The translations under genes were made by a program, and so were the position numbers. This document shows positions 10,912 through 23,153 of a DNA stretch of 64,000 bases, piece after piece. The first letter of the stretch is position 1, and each line of letters opens with the position of its first letter. The notes under the pieces were generated by a model. The model saw only the letters and a program-made list of their open reading frames with translations. It made no database searches and was not told where the DNA came from. The stretch is taken from assembly GCA_021527695.1 (NCBI GenBank), contig JAKFAO010000006.1:310001-374000 (forward strand), in the 5' to 3' direction. The DNA is from Naematelia aurantialba. Its lineage: Eukaryota > Basidiomycota > Tremellomycetes > Tremellales > Naemateliaceae.

Positions 10912-11448
10912 GACTGCAAAGTGCAAGTAGACGACCAGTCAGAACTCGGGAATCAGCTCAACATGGACCACGACGCAGACTCCTTTGGCATCGCCGAGTG
11001 CCCGAAAGTCCTATTCTGCGACTTGCACGCGAGATGTACGAGTAAAGCAGCTGGCTCAAGGCGGCTCTCCTGCAAGACAGAGAGACTCGACTGCTGTACT
11101 TTGAGCACTTGCGTGCCCGGCATGCAGCCGACGAAACCTGACATTTTGAGAACAGTCACCTTGCGGTGACATAGCGCATAATAGAACCCCGTAAAGCGGT
11201 GCGTCCACGTGGTAGCCGGTGCCTGAGCCGGGGATCTCTTCCCTCCCGAGCGTCATTGCTGTACTCTTTCTTTCCTTCGATGACTTTTCTTTCCCTCCAT
11301 GACGTCGTTACCATGACTTTCGGAGCGACAGGGCTGGAGAGTTTCCATGTAATCAAAATCTTTTCAACTCTTGGATTGCTGCTACCATCCTCCATTTCAA
11401 TTTCCTTGTCATATCGCACCTCCGTCGTACATCCTGCGCACCAGAAAA
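10912..11448. promoter_or_regulatory. Divergent promoter region, acyltransferase / secreted protein
   Basis: 537 bases between divergent start codons. No certain core element. Pyrimidine-rich sequence (CTTTCTTTCC) and a TTTCAATTTCC stretch near 11267-11410 resemble a fungal leader upstream of the secreted-protein ATG. Confidence 0.4.
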
Positions 11449-12581
11449 ATGCGCGCTTCTACTACTGCTGCTCTCGCGTTCGGCGCCGCGTCTATGGCCG
11501 TCGCGCAGAACGTCACTTCACCGCTCGCCTCGCTCGGTGAAGCGTTCATCGGCCAGTACGTCGCCACCCATTTCCGATGTTCCTGCTGCCCATTCCCGAC
11601 TCGTTGCCCTAGCATTCCTGCGTTTTTTGTCTGGCTTGTCAAGATCGCGCTGACGTTATCTGCAGGCTCACCCCCTCATGCCAGCTGACCGTGCTGCAAC
11701 TGGCGTCTGACGCCGAGCTGTCGCAGTGCCTCAACTTCCAGGGCGCACTCGAGGTGATCACGACCAACGGGTCGGTACTGTCGTCGTTTGACGCGTGGTT
11801 GACAGACATCTGCGAGTCCAACCCATGCTCCAACACGACCATCGCCAACGTCACGGCGTCGCTTGTCGCCGGCTGCTCTTCGGATCTCGTCAATATCGGT
11901 TTGAGCAACGACACCTTTTCTGAGGTCCTCGGATTTTACCCGCTCGCCCGGGAGATCGCGTGCCTCAAGACCGTGCAGCCGTTCTCTGCTCCCAACGCGA
12001 CTATCCCATCCAACTACACAGGCTACAACTCAACGAACGGCACTTTCTGCGTCACGTCTGAACTCACAAAATTCTCGACTTACCTCGGCGCCAACTTCAC
12101 CCTTTCCTACCTCACCAACCTGGGTCTAGGTGGCAATACGTCGGCGCTATCGAGCATCGCGGCAATTCCTTTTGTATCCCCCACGACGTTTTGCTCAGAC
12201 TGTATCTTCGCTGCCATCGACCTGATCGAGCAGGGATACCCCCAGTTGGGCGAGATTGTAGTCAACTCGACGGCCAATATCACTCTTGACCAGTACCTTG
12301 ATGGCTCGTGCGCCGTCTACGGCTACAACATCACCACCAACGGTACTCTCCCTCTGACGATCGATGAGGTCGCTTTCAACTCGACCTACTTTTACAACGT
12401 GACGACCGCCAATACGACTTTTACTGCTCCTCCATACGCTGTCCCAGAGCCAGTGCTCAACGGTACCGCCGTCACAGCTGTCGCCTCGGCCATCTCGACT
12501 GCGAGCGAGGCTGCCGCGTCGACCGTAGTTGGCAACGCCACGGCCATGCGGGCGCGATGGATGGGCCAGCGAGGCGACTGA
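11449..12581 (+). CDS. Secreted, heavily N-glycosylated protein of unknown function
   Basis: Two exons, 11449-11555 and 11666-12581, give 340 residues (1023 nt including stop). The intron has GTACGT and CTGCAG ends and joins Q-LTPSCQL in frame. An N-terminal signal peptide is evident (MRASTTAALAFGAASMAVAQ, cleavage expected after AVAQ). The mature part has about 20 N-x-S/T sequons in ~320 residues and about ten cysteines, one pair as CSDC, indicating a disulfide-bonded extracellular or cell-wall protein. There is a Ser/Thr/Ala-rich C-terminus but no clear GPI-attachment signal, since it ends in basic and polar residues (RARWMGQRGD). I do not recognise the family; it resembles lineage-specific basidiomycete secreted proteins. 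No catalytic motif was seen. Confidence 0.8.
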
Positions 12582-12858
12582 GCGGAGATCAAGCCGACTG
12601 AACAGAGATCAAGCCGACAGAGCAGATTTGATGGGAGAAGGAGAGAAGTATGGACAATCTAGACTGATTATAGTGAAAAGGCGAGACCGACGCCAATACA
12701 TGTAGCAATAGTTACCGTCGTATCTCGAGAGATTGTTCTCTCGCGAGCGATTCGACATGATCCATGCATACAACATTTCGCCCTTGCTACCACTTACATG
12801 CAATTATGACTATGCTGCGCTTTGGCCGCGTTCTTCTGGCCAAACACCTCGGCTGTGG

Positions 12859-14458
12859 CTAAGCCGCCTTGGCCTTGTTCTGGCCAAACAACTTGGTCTG
12901 TAGGGCGTCGAAATCGGCGTCACTGATCTCCTACAATACCAAGCGTCAGCCTCAGCGGAGATCTAGCACGGGCCACGCCTGTAGCCCATGTATCGCCACT
13001 CTGTAGCGACTACAGTAGAGACACTCAGCTAGGGACAGACACCTACCGGCGCATTATCCTCCGCCTGGTCCTTCTTAGCTCTGCCCTTGGCTCCCCTGGC
13101 GCCCTTGGCGCGTTTCTTCGCCTGCGCCTCCTCTTCTATCCGGCGGTACTTGTCTTCCAGCCCTTGCAAGCCTTCCATGCGCTCTCTCTGGCGCTTGAGC
13201 ATGATTGCCTGTAACGCTCCTTGCCCATCGCCGCCCTCATTCTCCTTCTCGTTCTTGCGCTTGCCATTGACGTCGCCCTTGCCCGTGCCCTTGCCGTCGC
13301 CGTCGCCATTGCCCGTGCCCTTGCCTTTCCTGCTCCCCTTGTCGCCGTTTCCGTAAAACTCGTCCCACACGCCCAACTCTTTCGCAGCCTGTTCCGCCTC
13401 CTTGGCCTCCTTACCAGCCTTCTTCTTCCGCTGTTCCGCCGCTTTCCCATCTGTACTCGTTTTGGTCCATTGTTTAGTCGTTGTCAGGCGGGATGACGAG
13501 ATGAGATCGTTGATGGTTTGCACGAAGCGGGGTTCGTCAGAGTTCGTCGAGTGCGGGATACGTTCGAGAAGAAGGGGGAGGGAGCCGGACGTGTCGTTGT
13601 ATGCGGCGATCAGGTCGTTGGTCTCTTCCTCCGAACCTTGTCGAGTCAGCTTCGCATCACGCAGTGTGGAGCTCTTGAGTGGGGCAGAAGACTATCTACT
13701 CGGAAAGCGGATCCTAACTGCGGCACGGACAACTGTCTCTTTGGGAGGGGAGTTTGCCGGGGGAAGGTGGATGACACTTGGAGGCGATCTCAACTTGGCA
13801 AGGATGGATGAAGATCGACAGGGCGAAATCACCACTCACCCTGGTACCGCGCCTTGTCCTCGTCGAGCATCCTGCGGTCGATGCGCTCAAACAGGCTCTC
13901 AAAGTACGCGTCCCAGCCCATTGCTTCAGCATCGGCAAACTGGCTCTCGTCGGTGCGGCCAGTGTCGTCGTACCTGTCGTCAGTCAGCGCCTGCTTCCGC
14001 ACCCTTCTGCCTTGTCCTGCTGCCTCGTGTACCCTCCTTCTGTCCTTCTCCTCTTCTAAATATTCCGTCTGTCCTCCCTGGTGGCCTCCTGTTCTCCTCC
14101 CGTCCTCGCCCTTATATTGACAGTCAGGCTCCTCTTATCCATCTTTTAGTCCAGAACCAAAGGCCTCATGCCGCTCAATCAGCCCAGGAACGACCTACCT
14201 CTTCCGCCTGCCCTCATCACCCAGCACGGCAAACGCGAATCCAACACGCACAAACTCCCGCCCCATCGCCTCCTTCTCGCCCTCGCTCTTCGCAGCATGT
14301 TTATCAGGATGGCATCGCAGCGCCTGCCGCCGATACGCCTTTTTGATCTCCTCTGCGCTTGCGGTCGGCGCGGCACCGAGGGTCGTGTACAGGATATCTG
14401 GAGTGGAAGCGAGGTCGGGAGGGAAGAATTGGTGGATGGGGTCGGGCGTGTCGTCCAT
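12859..14458 (-). CDS. DNAJC9-like J-domain protein
   Basis: J-protein that recruits Hsp70; human DNAJC9 is also a histone H3-H4 chaperone. Exon 1 (ATG 14458) has an N-terminal J domain: ILYTTLGAAPTASAEEIKKA, then a CHPDKH motif with intact HPD. Following exons give YDDTGRTDESQF and WDAYFESLFERID, then the DNAJC9-specific GSEEETNDLIAAY and DEPRFVQTINDLI, then a Lys/Glu-rich coiled coil including EAEQAAKELGVWDEF. A Gly/Lys/Asp-rich low-complexity insert (GNGDGDGKGTGKGD) follows. The last exon encodes EISDADFDALQTKLFGQNKAKAA and ends at 12859. The combination of J domain, GSEEE region and charged C-terminus fits DNAJC9 rather than a generic type III J-protein. Head to head with the cyclophilin gene. 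Confidence 0.85.
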
Positions 14459-14924
14459 TTCGCAGTGGCCCGAGGTAGCTTGGACTATCTGGCTAGTTTG
14501 GACTGTCTAGATTTTCAGTTAGGATGGATGCTGGATACTGGACCAGGATAAAGGACCAGGTGATAATTCACAGAGAACAGAGAGCGGAGATGGACGCGCG
14601 ACGCGTGATGGTCGGATAGTGCCAGGCATCCGACTCAATCGAAAGGGGCATCGAGTTGCCCTTTGCAGCCCGTACGAGCTGGAAACATGCATCAACGCCC
14701 ATTTACATGGCTTTTATCCTGTACAGCCTCAAGTAAGACCCTCCTCGGTACTGCATGTAACTTTCCCCTGGCCCACCAGTGACCGAATAGAGAACGAGCG
14801 ACTACTGAGTCTAGCCGGCCACACCTTGCCGCCACAAGCGTTAACCCCCACGTTTATACACGCTGCTCGGCTGTCCTACCAGCAGTGCATCTTCTACCCT
14901 TGCTCTCTTCACACCCTCACCAAG
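14459..14924. promoter_or_regulatory. Divergent promoter region, J-protein / ER cyclophilin
   Basis: 466 bases between start codons of two protein-folding genes. No clear heat-shock element (nGAAn arrays) or TATA box was found by eye. Confidence 0.4.
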
Positions 14925-16420
14925 ATGGCTCGTCTCTCATTCTTGCCGGTGCTCCTCACCGCGCTGCTGGCGCTGGTGTTCCTCTTCTCGCAGGTGGATG
15001 CCTCGAAAGGTCCCATCATCACCAACAAGGTATGCTCTTACCCCCTTTTTCGCTTCGTTCCCTATCCCCCTCCGTTTCTTCTGTCTCCTCTTCCTCTTCT
15101 CTTCCCTGCGTTGCTCGCTGCTCTACGTTACTCACTACTTGCGTTGCTATCTTCATGCATTGCTCCCAACTCCTAGCCGTCATATGCTGATTCTCGATTC
15201 TTCGCCAGGTCTACTTTGACATTGAGCATGGTGGGAAGCCTGTGGGAAGGATCGTCATGGGGCTGTATGGCAAGTGCGTCGAATATCGTCTCTCAAACCA
15301 AGGTGAAAAGCTGAATTATGGTGTAGGACCGTCCCGAAGACAGCTGAAAACTTCCGGGCGCTCTGCACTGGCAAAACTGCGGAAGGAGAGGAGCTCTCGT
15401 TCGGCTACGAGGGTAGCAGTTTTCACCGAATCATCAAGAACTTCATGTACGTCTGTGCTGATTACTGCGTTTGACGAGGGTTGACTGGTATCAGGATCCA
15501 GGGCGGCGACTTCACCCGTGGAGACGGAACAGGAGGCAAGAGCATCTACGGAAACAAGGCAGGTCGGCCACCATAGCCGGGACCTTGGTGCTGATTTCGC
15601 AGTTCCCCGACGAGAACTTCAAGTTGCGCCACACCGGGCCAGGTGTCCTCTGTGAGCTGACAGAATCTGGCAGTTACGGTGAAGCTCACGTCATAGCCAT
15701 GGCCAATTCGGGCAAGGACACAAATGGCTCGCAATTCTTCATCTGCACCGTGAAAACGTCATGGCTTGACGGCAAACACGTGAGCGACATGCTTGCCAGT
15801 TGGGGCGAGCACTAATTGCTCCAGGTCGTGTTTGGGCACGTGCTAGAGGGCCTCGACATACTGACGCAGCTCGAGAATGTCAAAACTAGCAGGGGTGACA
15901 AACCCGTCGACGCTGTGACCATCGTCAAGAGTGGAGAGGTGAGTGTCGGGAGGACATTAGAGTGCTCATCACTGACGCGATGCAGCTGCCTCTGGAACAG
16001 GAGGTTGACGACGAGGGCAACCAGGTACCTCTTCGCGCCGAGCTCTAACGCGGTACGCTCCGCGTGGGGTGGATCGGTGCGGCTGCTGACCCTCTGCGTG
16101 TCTAGCCCGACTACGAGGGTGATGTGGAGGATAGCAGTAGCAAGCACCACGATGATGACGACGACGATGATGACGAAGATGAGGAGGACGATGATGATGA
16201 TGATGATGACGACGATGATGACGATGACAAGCACAAGCACAAGCGCAAGTCTGGACACCCATTCTTGAAATTCCTGTTCTTCTTCGTCGTCTGTCCTGGC
16301 GCAGTCTATTGGTACTTTTATAGAGGCGGTAAACAGCTCATCAAGAGGTGGAGAGAGGGAAAAGCGTACGAGCCGGTCGAGCTGGAGGCGCCTGCTCCTG
16401 CTCCCACCGAGGAGGCGTAG
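14925..16420 (+). CDS. Membrane-anchored ER cyclophilin with poly-Asp tract
   Basis: Peptidyl-prolyl isomerase of the secretory pathway. Exon 1 (14925-15029) encodes a signal peptide ([20 protein letters not shown]) and IITNK. Then [74 protein letters not shown] and [13 protein letters not shown] follow. The catalytic Arg, Phe, Trp and His of cyclophilins are all present. An intron with a GTGAGC donor near 15652 is needed to restore GPGVLSMANSG. After the domain come VDDEGNQ and a tract of about 30 Asp/Glu (about 16149-16230), a Lys/His-rich stretch, a hydrophobic span ([20 protein letters not shown]) and a basic then acidic tail. The layout is a type I membrane protein with the isomerase and acidic tract in the lumen. 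Usual CypB lacks this tail. Confidence 0.9.
16149..16230 (+). repeat. (GAY)n repeat coding poly-Asp in the cyclophilin
   Basis: Nearly pure GAT/GAC codons with a few GAA/GAG. The frame is fixed by the downstream membrane span and stop. A long antisense frame across it (15812-16492) is a by-product. Confidence 0.9.
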
Positions 16421-16671
16421 TGGGTTGGTCTTTCGTCGATCTTTGTCATGCATTGTGTCGTCGTCCAATTCACCACCGTGCTCGTGTATCATGTCTGGCT
16501 CTGCCGTGGCAGACCCATGCTTCTTCCGGCTTGAGCTCTACAGGAATACACCTAAAGCTCATGGTCCTGTCCCGGGCGCGTGCAGAAATGCTTCCGCTCG
16601 TCTTGACCTGCTCGAGTACATCTGGTAGCTCGTTACTCGCCTGCTTTAGCGCCCACACTCCTCCTCCCACC

Positions 16672-18992
16672 ATGGCTCTGCTCTCGCCTCGGCCGGATGG
16701 CGACCCCCGAGCATCTACGTCGACTGCCCACTCGCTGGACCTGCCGTCACTCCAGCCGCTGTCCCACTCCCATCCTCTCCTTACCGCCCCCGATTTCTCC
16801 GCCGACACTTTCCTCCTCTCGCGGATACACATACCGCTCGATGAGCTGCGTGGGGAGCTGCGGCAGTACCTGTCTGTTCTGCGGGAGGAGCTCGTCCAGC
16901 TCATCAATGATGATTACGAGGAATTCATCTCGCTGGGCACGGGGTTGAAAGGCGAGGGCGAAAGGCTACGGCGTCTGGAGCGGCCGCTGCGCGCCTTGGC
17001 AGAGGATGTGGAGGGCGTCAAGAGCGCTCTGAGCAGGCAGGAGGCTGCTGTCCAAGGAAAGCTGGACGAGCGGGCTGCGCTGCGGGAGGAAAGAGTACGT
17101 CAGGATGCTCAGACGAGCAGACTACGTCGGTATGGCTGCTGATGCTGATTGGCAGGCGTTGCTGGACTTGTTACAGCGGCTGTTTGATACCCTCGCTCGG
17201 GCGGAGAAGCTGCTAGATAGTCCAGCAGAGGACGATGACAGGTCCAAACTCGTCGCTCGGGTGGCAGGAGAGTATACCCAGGTGGTTTACCTGCTGTCGA
17301 AAGCCAAAGCAGAGGGTTGTGCCATTGTCGACTCTGTCGCTCCAGTATGTTCCCGGGCTCAGATCGTGCAGCCGAGATGATCCCGAGCTGAGCCTGCAGC
17401 GCGTGAAAACTATACGAGAATCACTGAGCAAGGATCTCTCGACCCTTCTGGTCTCTTCCCTGCAACAGCCGTCAGATTCCCTCCCACAGCTCAAGCAATG
17501 TCTGCGAACCTACGAAGTGATCGAGGGTTGGGAAGAGGCCTCGTCCGTCGTCAGGAAAGAAGTCCAGGCCTTCTGCCAAGAAGTGGGTTCCTTGCTGCCA
17601 AAACTGTACTGATGGTAGACTATCACTTCCTCTGCCCTGGTCGTCCCGCAAAGTCCCATGGTACCCGTCACACCTCACGGAAATGCCAACCCATTCGACA
17701 AGGCGTCTCGACTCGCAGACGACTCTCCCTTGGCATCCCTGTACAACCGCATCCTATCCCAGGTCGAGCTGTACCAGCCGCTCATGACTGTTGCCGAAGA
17801 CCTGTCTGACCGCTTTGATTTCTTCGCATCCGTCATTTATCCCGAGCTTGCAGTATCTATCAGTGAGAATCTGGGCAGTACCATCTTCGCTGCAGGGCGA
17901 CCGGACGAGCTTCACAAGGTGAGAAGCCCCTTCCTGCTGCGAGCTGACGGTAGCATTACACCACGACGCACTCATTCATATCCCTGCTGGAGGGGCTAGC
18001 TCCATCCACACGCTCAGTTGAAGCCATGCGAGCCTCGTCTGCATACGAAGCTTTTGAACGCAGGTGGCAGCTTCCCGTCTATTACCAACTCCGTTGGAAG
18101 GAGATTGTCGGGACGTACGAGAACAGCCTGAGTAATCCTGGATCGGCGGGCGAATGGGCCCTGCCTCAGACAGCCGCGGCCTGGAAAGCACTCGAAACCT
18201 GCTGGCGTGACGAGGTGTATATCCCCGAACTGGCTCCTCGGTTCTGGCGCCTGAGCCTGCAAGTGAGTGTCCTTTGTAGTTGCACAGCTGATGCAGATTA
18301 TTTCCCGTCTGAACGGCTGGCTTAGCACCACGATCGATGGCTACAAGGTGGGCGAGGACGAGTCGACGCAGGAAGACGCCGCGCTCAAGTTCGCCGCGGC
18401 CGCGATCGTGGATCTCGACATGTTGTCAAGCAAGGTCCCTCAACTACGAGTGTCCGAAATGGGAGTCGCATCTTACCTGACCTTACCGACCCTGCCATAC
18501 TCAGAAAAGATCATATACATTCTCTCGCGCCGGTCGATAGAGACACTCAAGCTCGTCCGTTCCGTCGCTTCGCAATTCCGCGCAACCCCCTCCAAGTCCG
18601 CTACAATTTCCCCATCGTACTTTATCCCGTCTATCCTGAAACCATTACACGAGCTGTTCGAGTCGCGTCCGATCTTGAAAGAGCGATACCAGGAGGAATG
18701 GTCGTCCAACATTGCGGACCAAGTGTTTGTCGCGTACGCCAGTATCCTCGCATCCGTCCGCAAGACGGAAGATCTCTTGCGGAGACATCGCAAGTCAAGA
18801 AAAGGGGGATTTAGCCTGTTCGGCAGCTCGGCGCCGGAGAAGGACGATGATAAAGAGGAAGAGAGGTTTCAGAAGCAGATGACGGCGGATATCGAGGCGC
18901 TCGCTGCTGATGCGCGGGGGCTGGGGGTCGAGGTAGAGGCACTGGAAGGGTGGAAGGAGCTCGTCGAAGTCGTCAGCCGTCCAGCGGAGTGA
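16672..18992 (+). CDS. COG2: Conserved oligomeric Golgi complex subunit 2
   Basis: COG2 is a lobe A subunit of the COG tether, which captures vesicles in retrograde intra-Golgi transport. Exon 1 (16672-17094, 141 codons) has the family's N-terminus: FSADTFLLSRIHIPLDELRG, then QLINDDYEEFISLGTGLKG. Later exons carry coiled-coil and helical-rod sequence: LLDLLQRLFDTLARAEKLLD, YLLSKAKAEG, VKTIRESLSKDLSTLL, and the C-terminal part SSKVPQLRVSEM to the stop at 18990-18992. At least six introns, mostly 50-90 nt. The ATG at 16672 has a good context (CCACCATGG). The C-terminal ~120 residues contain a charged low-complexity segment (EKDDDKEEERFQKQ). Confidence 0.88.
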
Positions 18993-19102
18993 TTCCTTCC
19001 CTCCCCTCCTGTCGAGTGATCAGCCGAAGATGCAGTCAGCCGATGGTGTCTTCGGTCAACGGGGTGATCGGTCGACGGAGTGATCGGTTGACGGGGAGTT
19101 CA

Positions 19103-19308
19103 TTATTGACGTCTCTTGGAGCCCGAATCGAGAGACGTCATCTCGTGCTCCTCGTCACGCAGTGTGGGGCGGCCTGCGAACTTGGGGTCTGGGATACAGT
19201 GCAGGATGAGCGCCAGGAGAAAGATGATCGCCAGTCCCAATCCGCCGACGGCAAATACCGCTGCGCGTCAGCTCCTTGGCAAAGTCGCATCCCACCTGCT
19301 GTGCTCAT
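19103..19308 (-). CDS. 56-residue single-span membrane microprotein
   Basis: Two exons, 19308-19296 and 19260-19103, total 171 nt, exactly 57 codons with stop. The intron is 35 nt with a GTGGGA donor, GCTGAC branch site and CGCAG acceptor, like other very short introns in this window. The product starts MSTAAVFAVGGLG, has one hydrophobic helix (roughly residues 6-26, LGLAIIFLLALILHCI), then a polar, charged tail ending SLDSGSKRRQ. The charge pattern suggests the tail is cytosolic or matrix-facing. It lies convergent to COG2 and divergent from QCR10. I do not recognise a family; no known small subunit could be matched by eye. Small coding regions like this are easily missed by gene callers. 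Confidence 0.55.
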
Positions 19309-19619
19309 TATGATATCGAGCGCGGTACTGTATATCTAGCATCCGCAACATACAATGCATATCTATCGTCTACACTGTCTGCACCGTCCCAAGCTCGCAA
19401 TTGGCAAAAGGAGAGAGGCATAAAGGAGCAGAAGGATGCCATTGGGTGTTGACGAAAGCCACGTCATTTGATTGGCTGGACGTCGAGTGTCCGGCCCAAC
19501 CCGTGCCTTCGTCTTTTGGCAGCACCCATCTTGTTTTCCCGACTCTCTAATCGACATTCGACATTCGACGCTGAGCTCCTGATCCTCCTCCTCCGGCCTC
19601 CCCGTCCTGCCGATCTGCC

Positions 19620-20666
19620 ATGCCGTCGTTTGTCCGTAAACCACAACCTGTAAGCATACGATTCTGGCAATCGTCCAAGGAGGAGGAGGCTGACTCGCGG
19701 TGCAGAGCTTTGCAGGCTTCACCCTGGAGTGCGTTGCTCTTCCTCCGTTGCTATCAGCTGTAGTGGTGTTTCTGCACCGACCGTGTTGTCGCGCACGTTA
19801 GTTGAGCTGATGTGACTGTTCTCGCTCGTACTATACACCGTCTCTCCTGATACCTCCTGCCTCAATTCACTGATCGTCGACCCGCTCTACTCTGTCGTAT
19901 CCGCATCGCACCGCACCGCGCCGCACCTATCCTGTCACTGCCGCCCTCCGGTGCCAATACATGTCGGTCAACTCCCCCGCCGGCGTGCTATGACTCGACT
20001 CGACTCGACAACTGCAGACGCCTGGGCGGATTCCGACTCTCCCTCCTTGGCTGGGGAGCAGCGGCCGGCGTCGCAGTGTCGTTGTTCATGAGTGATGTCC
20101 CCCTCTTCAAGAAGGACGTGCTGAGGAAGATCCCTGTGGTGCGTGCATTTTCGTCTCTCCAGCATGTGTTGCTCACGGTATTGTCTCGATCCTTCATGCT
20201 CTCTCTTCTCCTCTCGATTCTTGGTTACCCTGTTCCCGTTTTACCTTGCCGCTTCTCCCGCTGGCCTGGACGCAAACGGCGCATACCTCCATCTGGGACG
20301 CCGCCGTGATTTCTCTGGTATGCCTCGCTTCGTGGCGTCATGTCCGTACGGCGCCGAAACCCTCACCTCACTCACCTGCCTCAACCCTGGCCGATTCCGA
20401 TGCTTAATCTCCCCTCATCGATATCGCCCTGGCTCGTCGATCCTGCATCCACGGGACCGTCCATAGCTCAAAGCGTATTACGAGGGTGAGTGATATCTCG
20501 GATGTGGACTGGCAAGTCAACAGTCGCTGATGCGACGTCTGTTCTGTGCTTCTTTCCCAATTATGAATCCCGACCTTCGGCTGCGATATGACCTCTACCC
20601 TTTCCGCGCCTCTCCTACCCTGCTGCACATGTAGACACCACCCCTGATTCAGACAAGCCTTTCTAG
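19620..20666 (+). CDS. QCR10: Cytochrome bc1 complex subunit 10
   Basis: A 74-residue mitochondrial inner-membrane protein, the small Qcr10 subunit of respiratory complex III. Five exons: 19620-19649, 19706-19728, 20018-20138, 20467-20485 and 20635-20666, summing to 225 nt, exactly 75 codons. The central exon encodes the single membrane helix and conserved FMSDVPLFKKDVLRKIPVV. The fourth, 19-nt, exon gives LKAYYE and the last gives DTTPDSDKPF, matching the yeast Qcr10 ending of the type EDxTPPEDKP. The N-terminus MPSFVRKPQP fits a short internal targeting type. The small exons leave the gene 79 percent intron. The start was chosen because it is the first ATG joining in frame to SFAGFTLERLGGFRLSLLGW. 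Confidence 0.85.
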
Positions 20667-21366
20667 AGTGGTTGCGAACACAAACGATGCATTGTTGCCT
20701 TCTCCCTTGATGTGGCCTATCTGGTCATACCTTACAACTACATGACTTGAATCCGGCGGACCTAACATTCCGCCACATGTAATAATGCCGCATACCACTC
20801 CGTGGGAACTCTCCTTAATTGATCCCCCCTCCCTGCGTCTCTTGCTGGTGGCGTGGGATGACGCCGCGCCGCCGCGCTCTGTTGGCGTTGAGCGACCGTT
20901 TGGACTGTCTCTACTTTTGAGTACTCGACTGTACTTGCCGCCTACTCGACTCGTCACGTCTCACAGCATAGGCATCTCGACTCTTGCGCGCCGACCTCTT
21001 ATTCCCAAGGTGAGTCTGCAGGGCGACTCGTCACACCGTGCTTGCCGGGGGACAAGTGGCTGGCAGGCGCGAGGGGGACGTGCTGGTTGGTGTTGGAGAT
21101 ACCTCGCCTCGTTTCGGCAAGGCTTCAATCATTCATTATTCATTTGACGGGACCTTGAGCTGATGTAGTGTCTTCTCTCATCCGCTTCACGCTCAACTCG
21201 ATCTCGCGTCGACTCGTCGCAACTCCGACCTCTTGGTGTCGACAATGACTGGTGCTTCGGTCTTCGGCCTGGTGTACCATCAACCTTCCTCCCTCACGTC
21301 ACTCTCAATTGTCTCTTGTGCCCGACTCTAGGTTTTCTCAGATACCGACAGCACACCTTGCCCAGC
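20667..21366. other. Intergenic region upstream of YPT1
   Basis: 700 bases between QCR10 and YPT1 on the same strand. Pyrimidine-rich stretches and repeated CTCGACT words (20928-20950, 21190-21220) are seen, plausible as promoter and leader of YPT1. No protein-coding region is supported. Confidence 0.4.
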
Positions 21367-22848
<1,482 letters not shown>

Positions 22849-23153
22849 ACATTTTGCATGTTTCAGGAGATGGCTTTGTGGCCGAGGCGGAGGCTGGAGG
22901 TGGCAGAGTTGTTCTTGATCTGGGATAGAGTCGAACGACATTCTTTCGCTTTGCCTGACTCTGTTTGAAGTACGATTGGGACGAGATGTACATCGCTGCC
23001 ATGCTGCTATCGTCGGTCATGTCCGTGCGGTAGTGTGTCGGAATTGACCGAATCCGCATCGACTAAGTCCAGAGTACGAGTGCCGGGAGGGGGTACATAA
23101 GGGGACGTGGGGATGCTCATGGTCAGGATGACTGACTGTTATCGCAGCCCGGC
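22849..23153. other. Intergenic region, YPT1 to carboxypeptidase
   Basis: 305 bases with the 3' end of YPT1 and promoter of the carboxypeptidase gene. No distinct element recognised. Confidence 0.4.

Noticed and set aside
13087..14346. Plus-strand frames across the J-protein gene
   Set aside because: They start at non-ATG codons or are Leu/Ala/Pro-rich shadows; the minus strand encodes the J domain and DNAJC9 motifs.
15812..16492. A 226-codon antisense open frame through the cyclophilin
   Set aside because: It is created by the GAY repeat read backwards (runs of V/I), begins at a position with no gene signals and overlaps a gene with complete family motifs.
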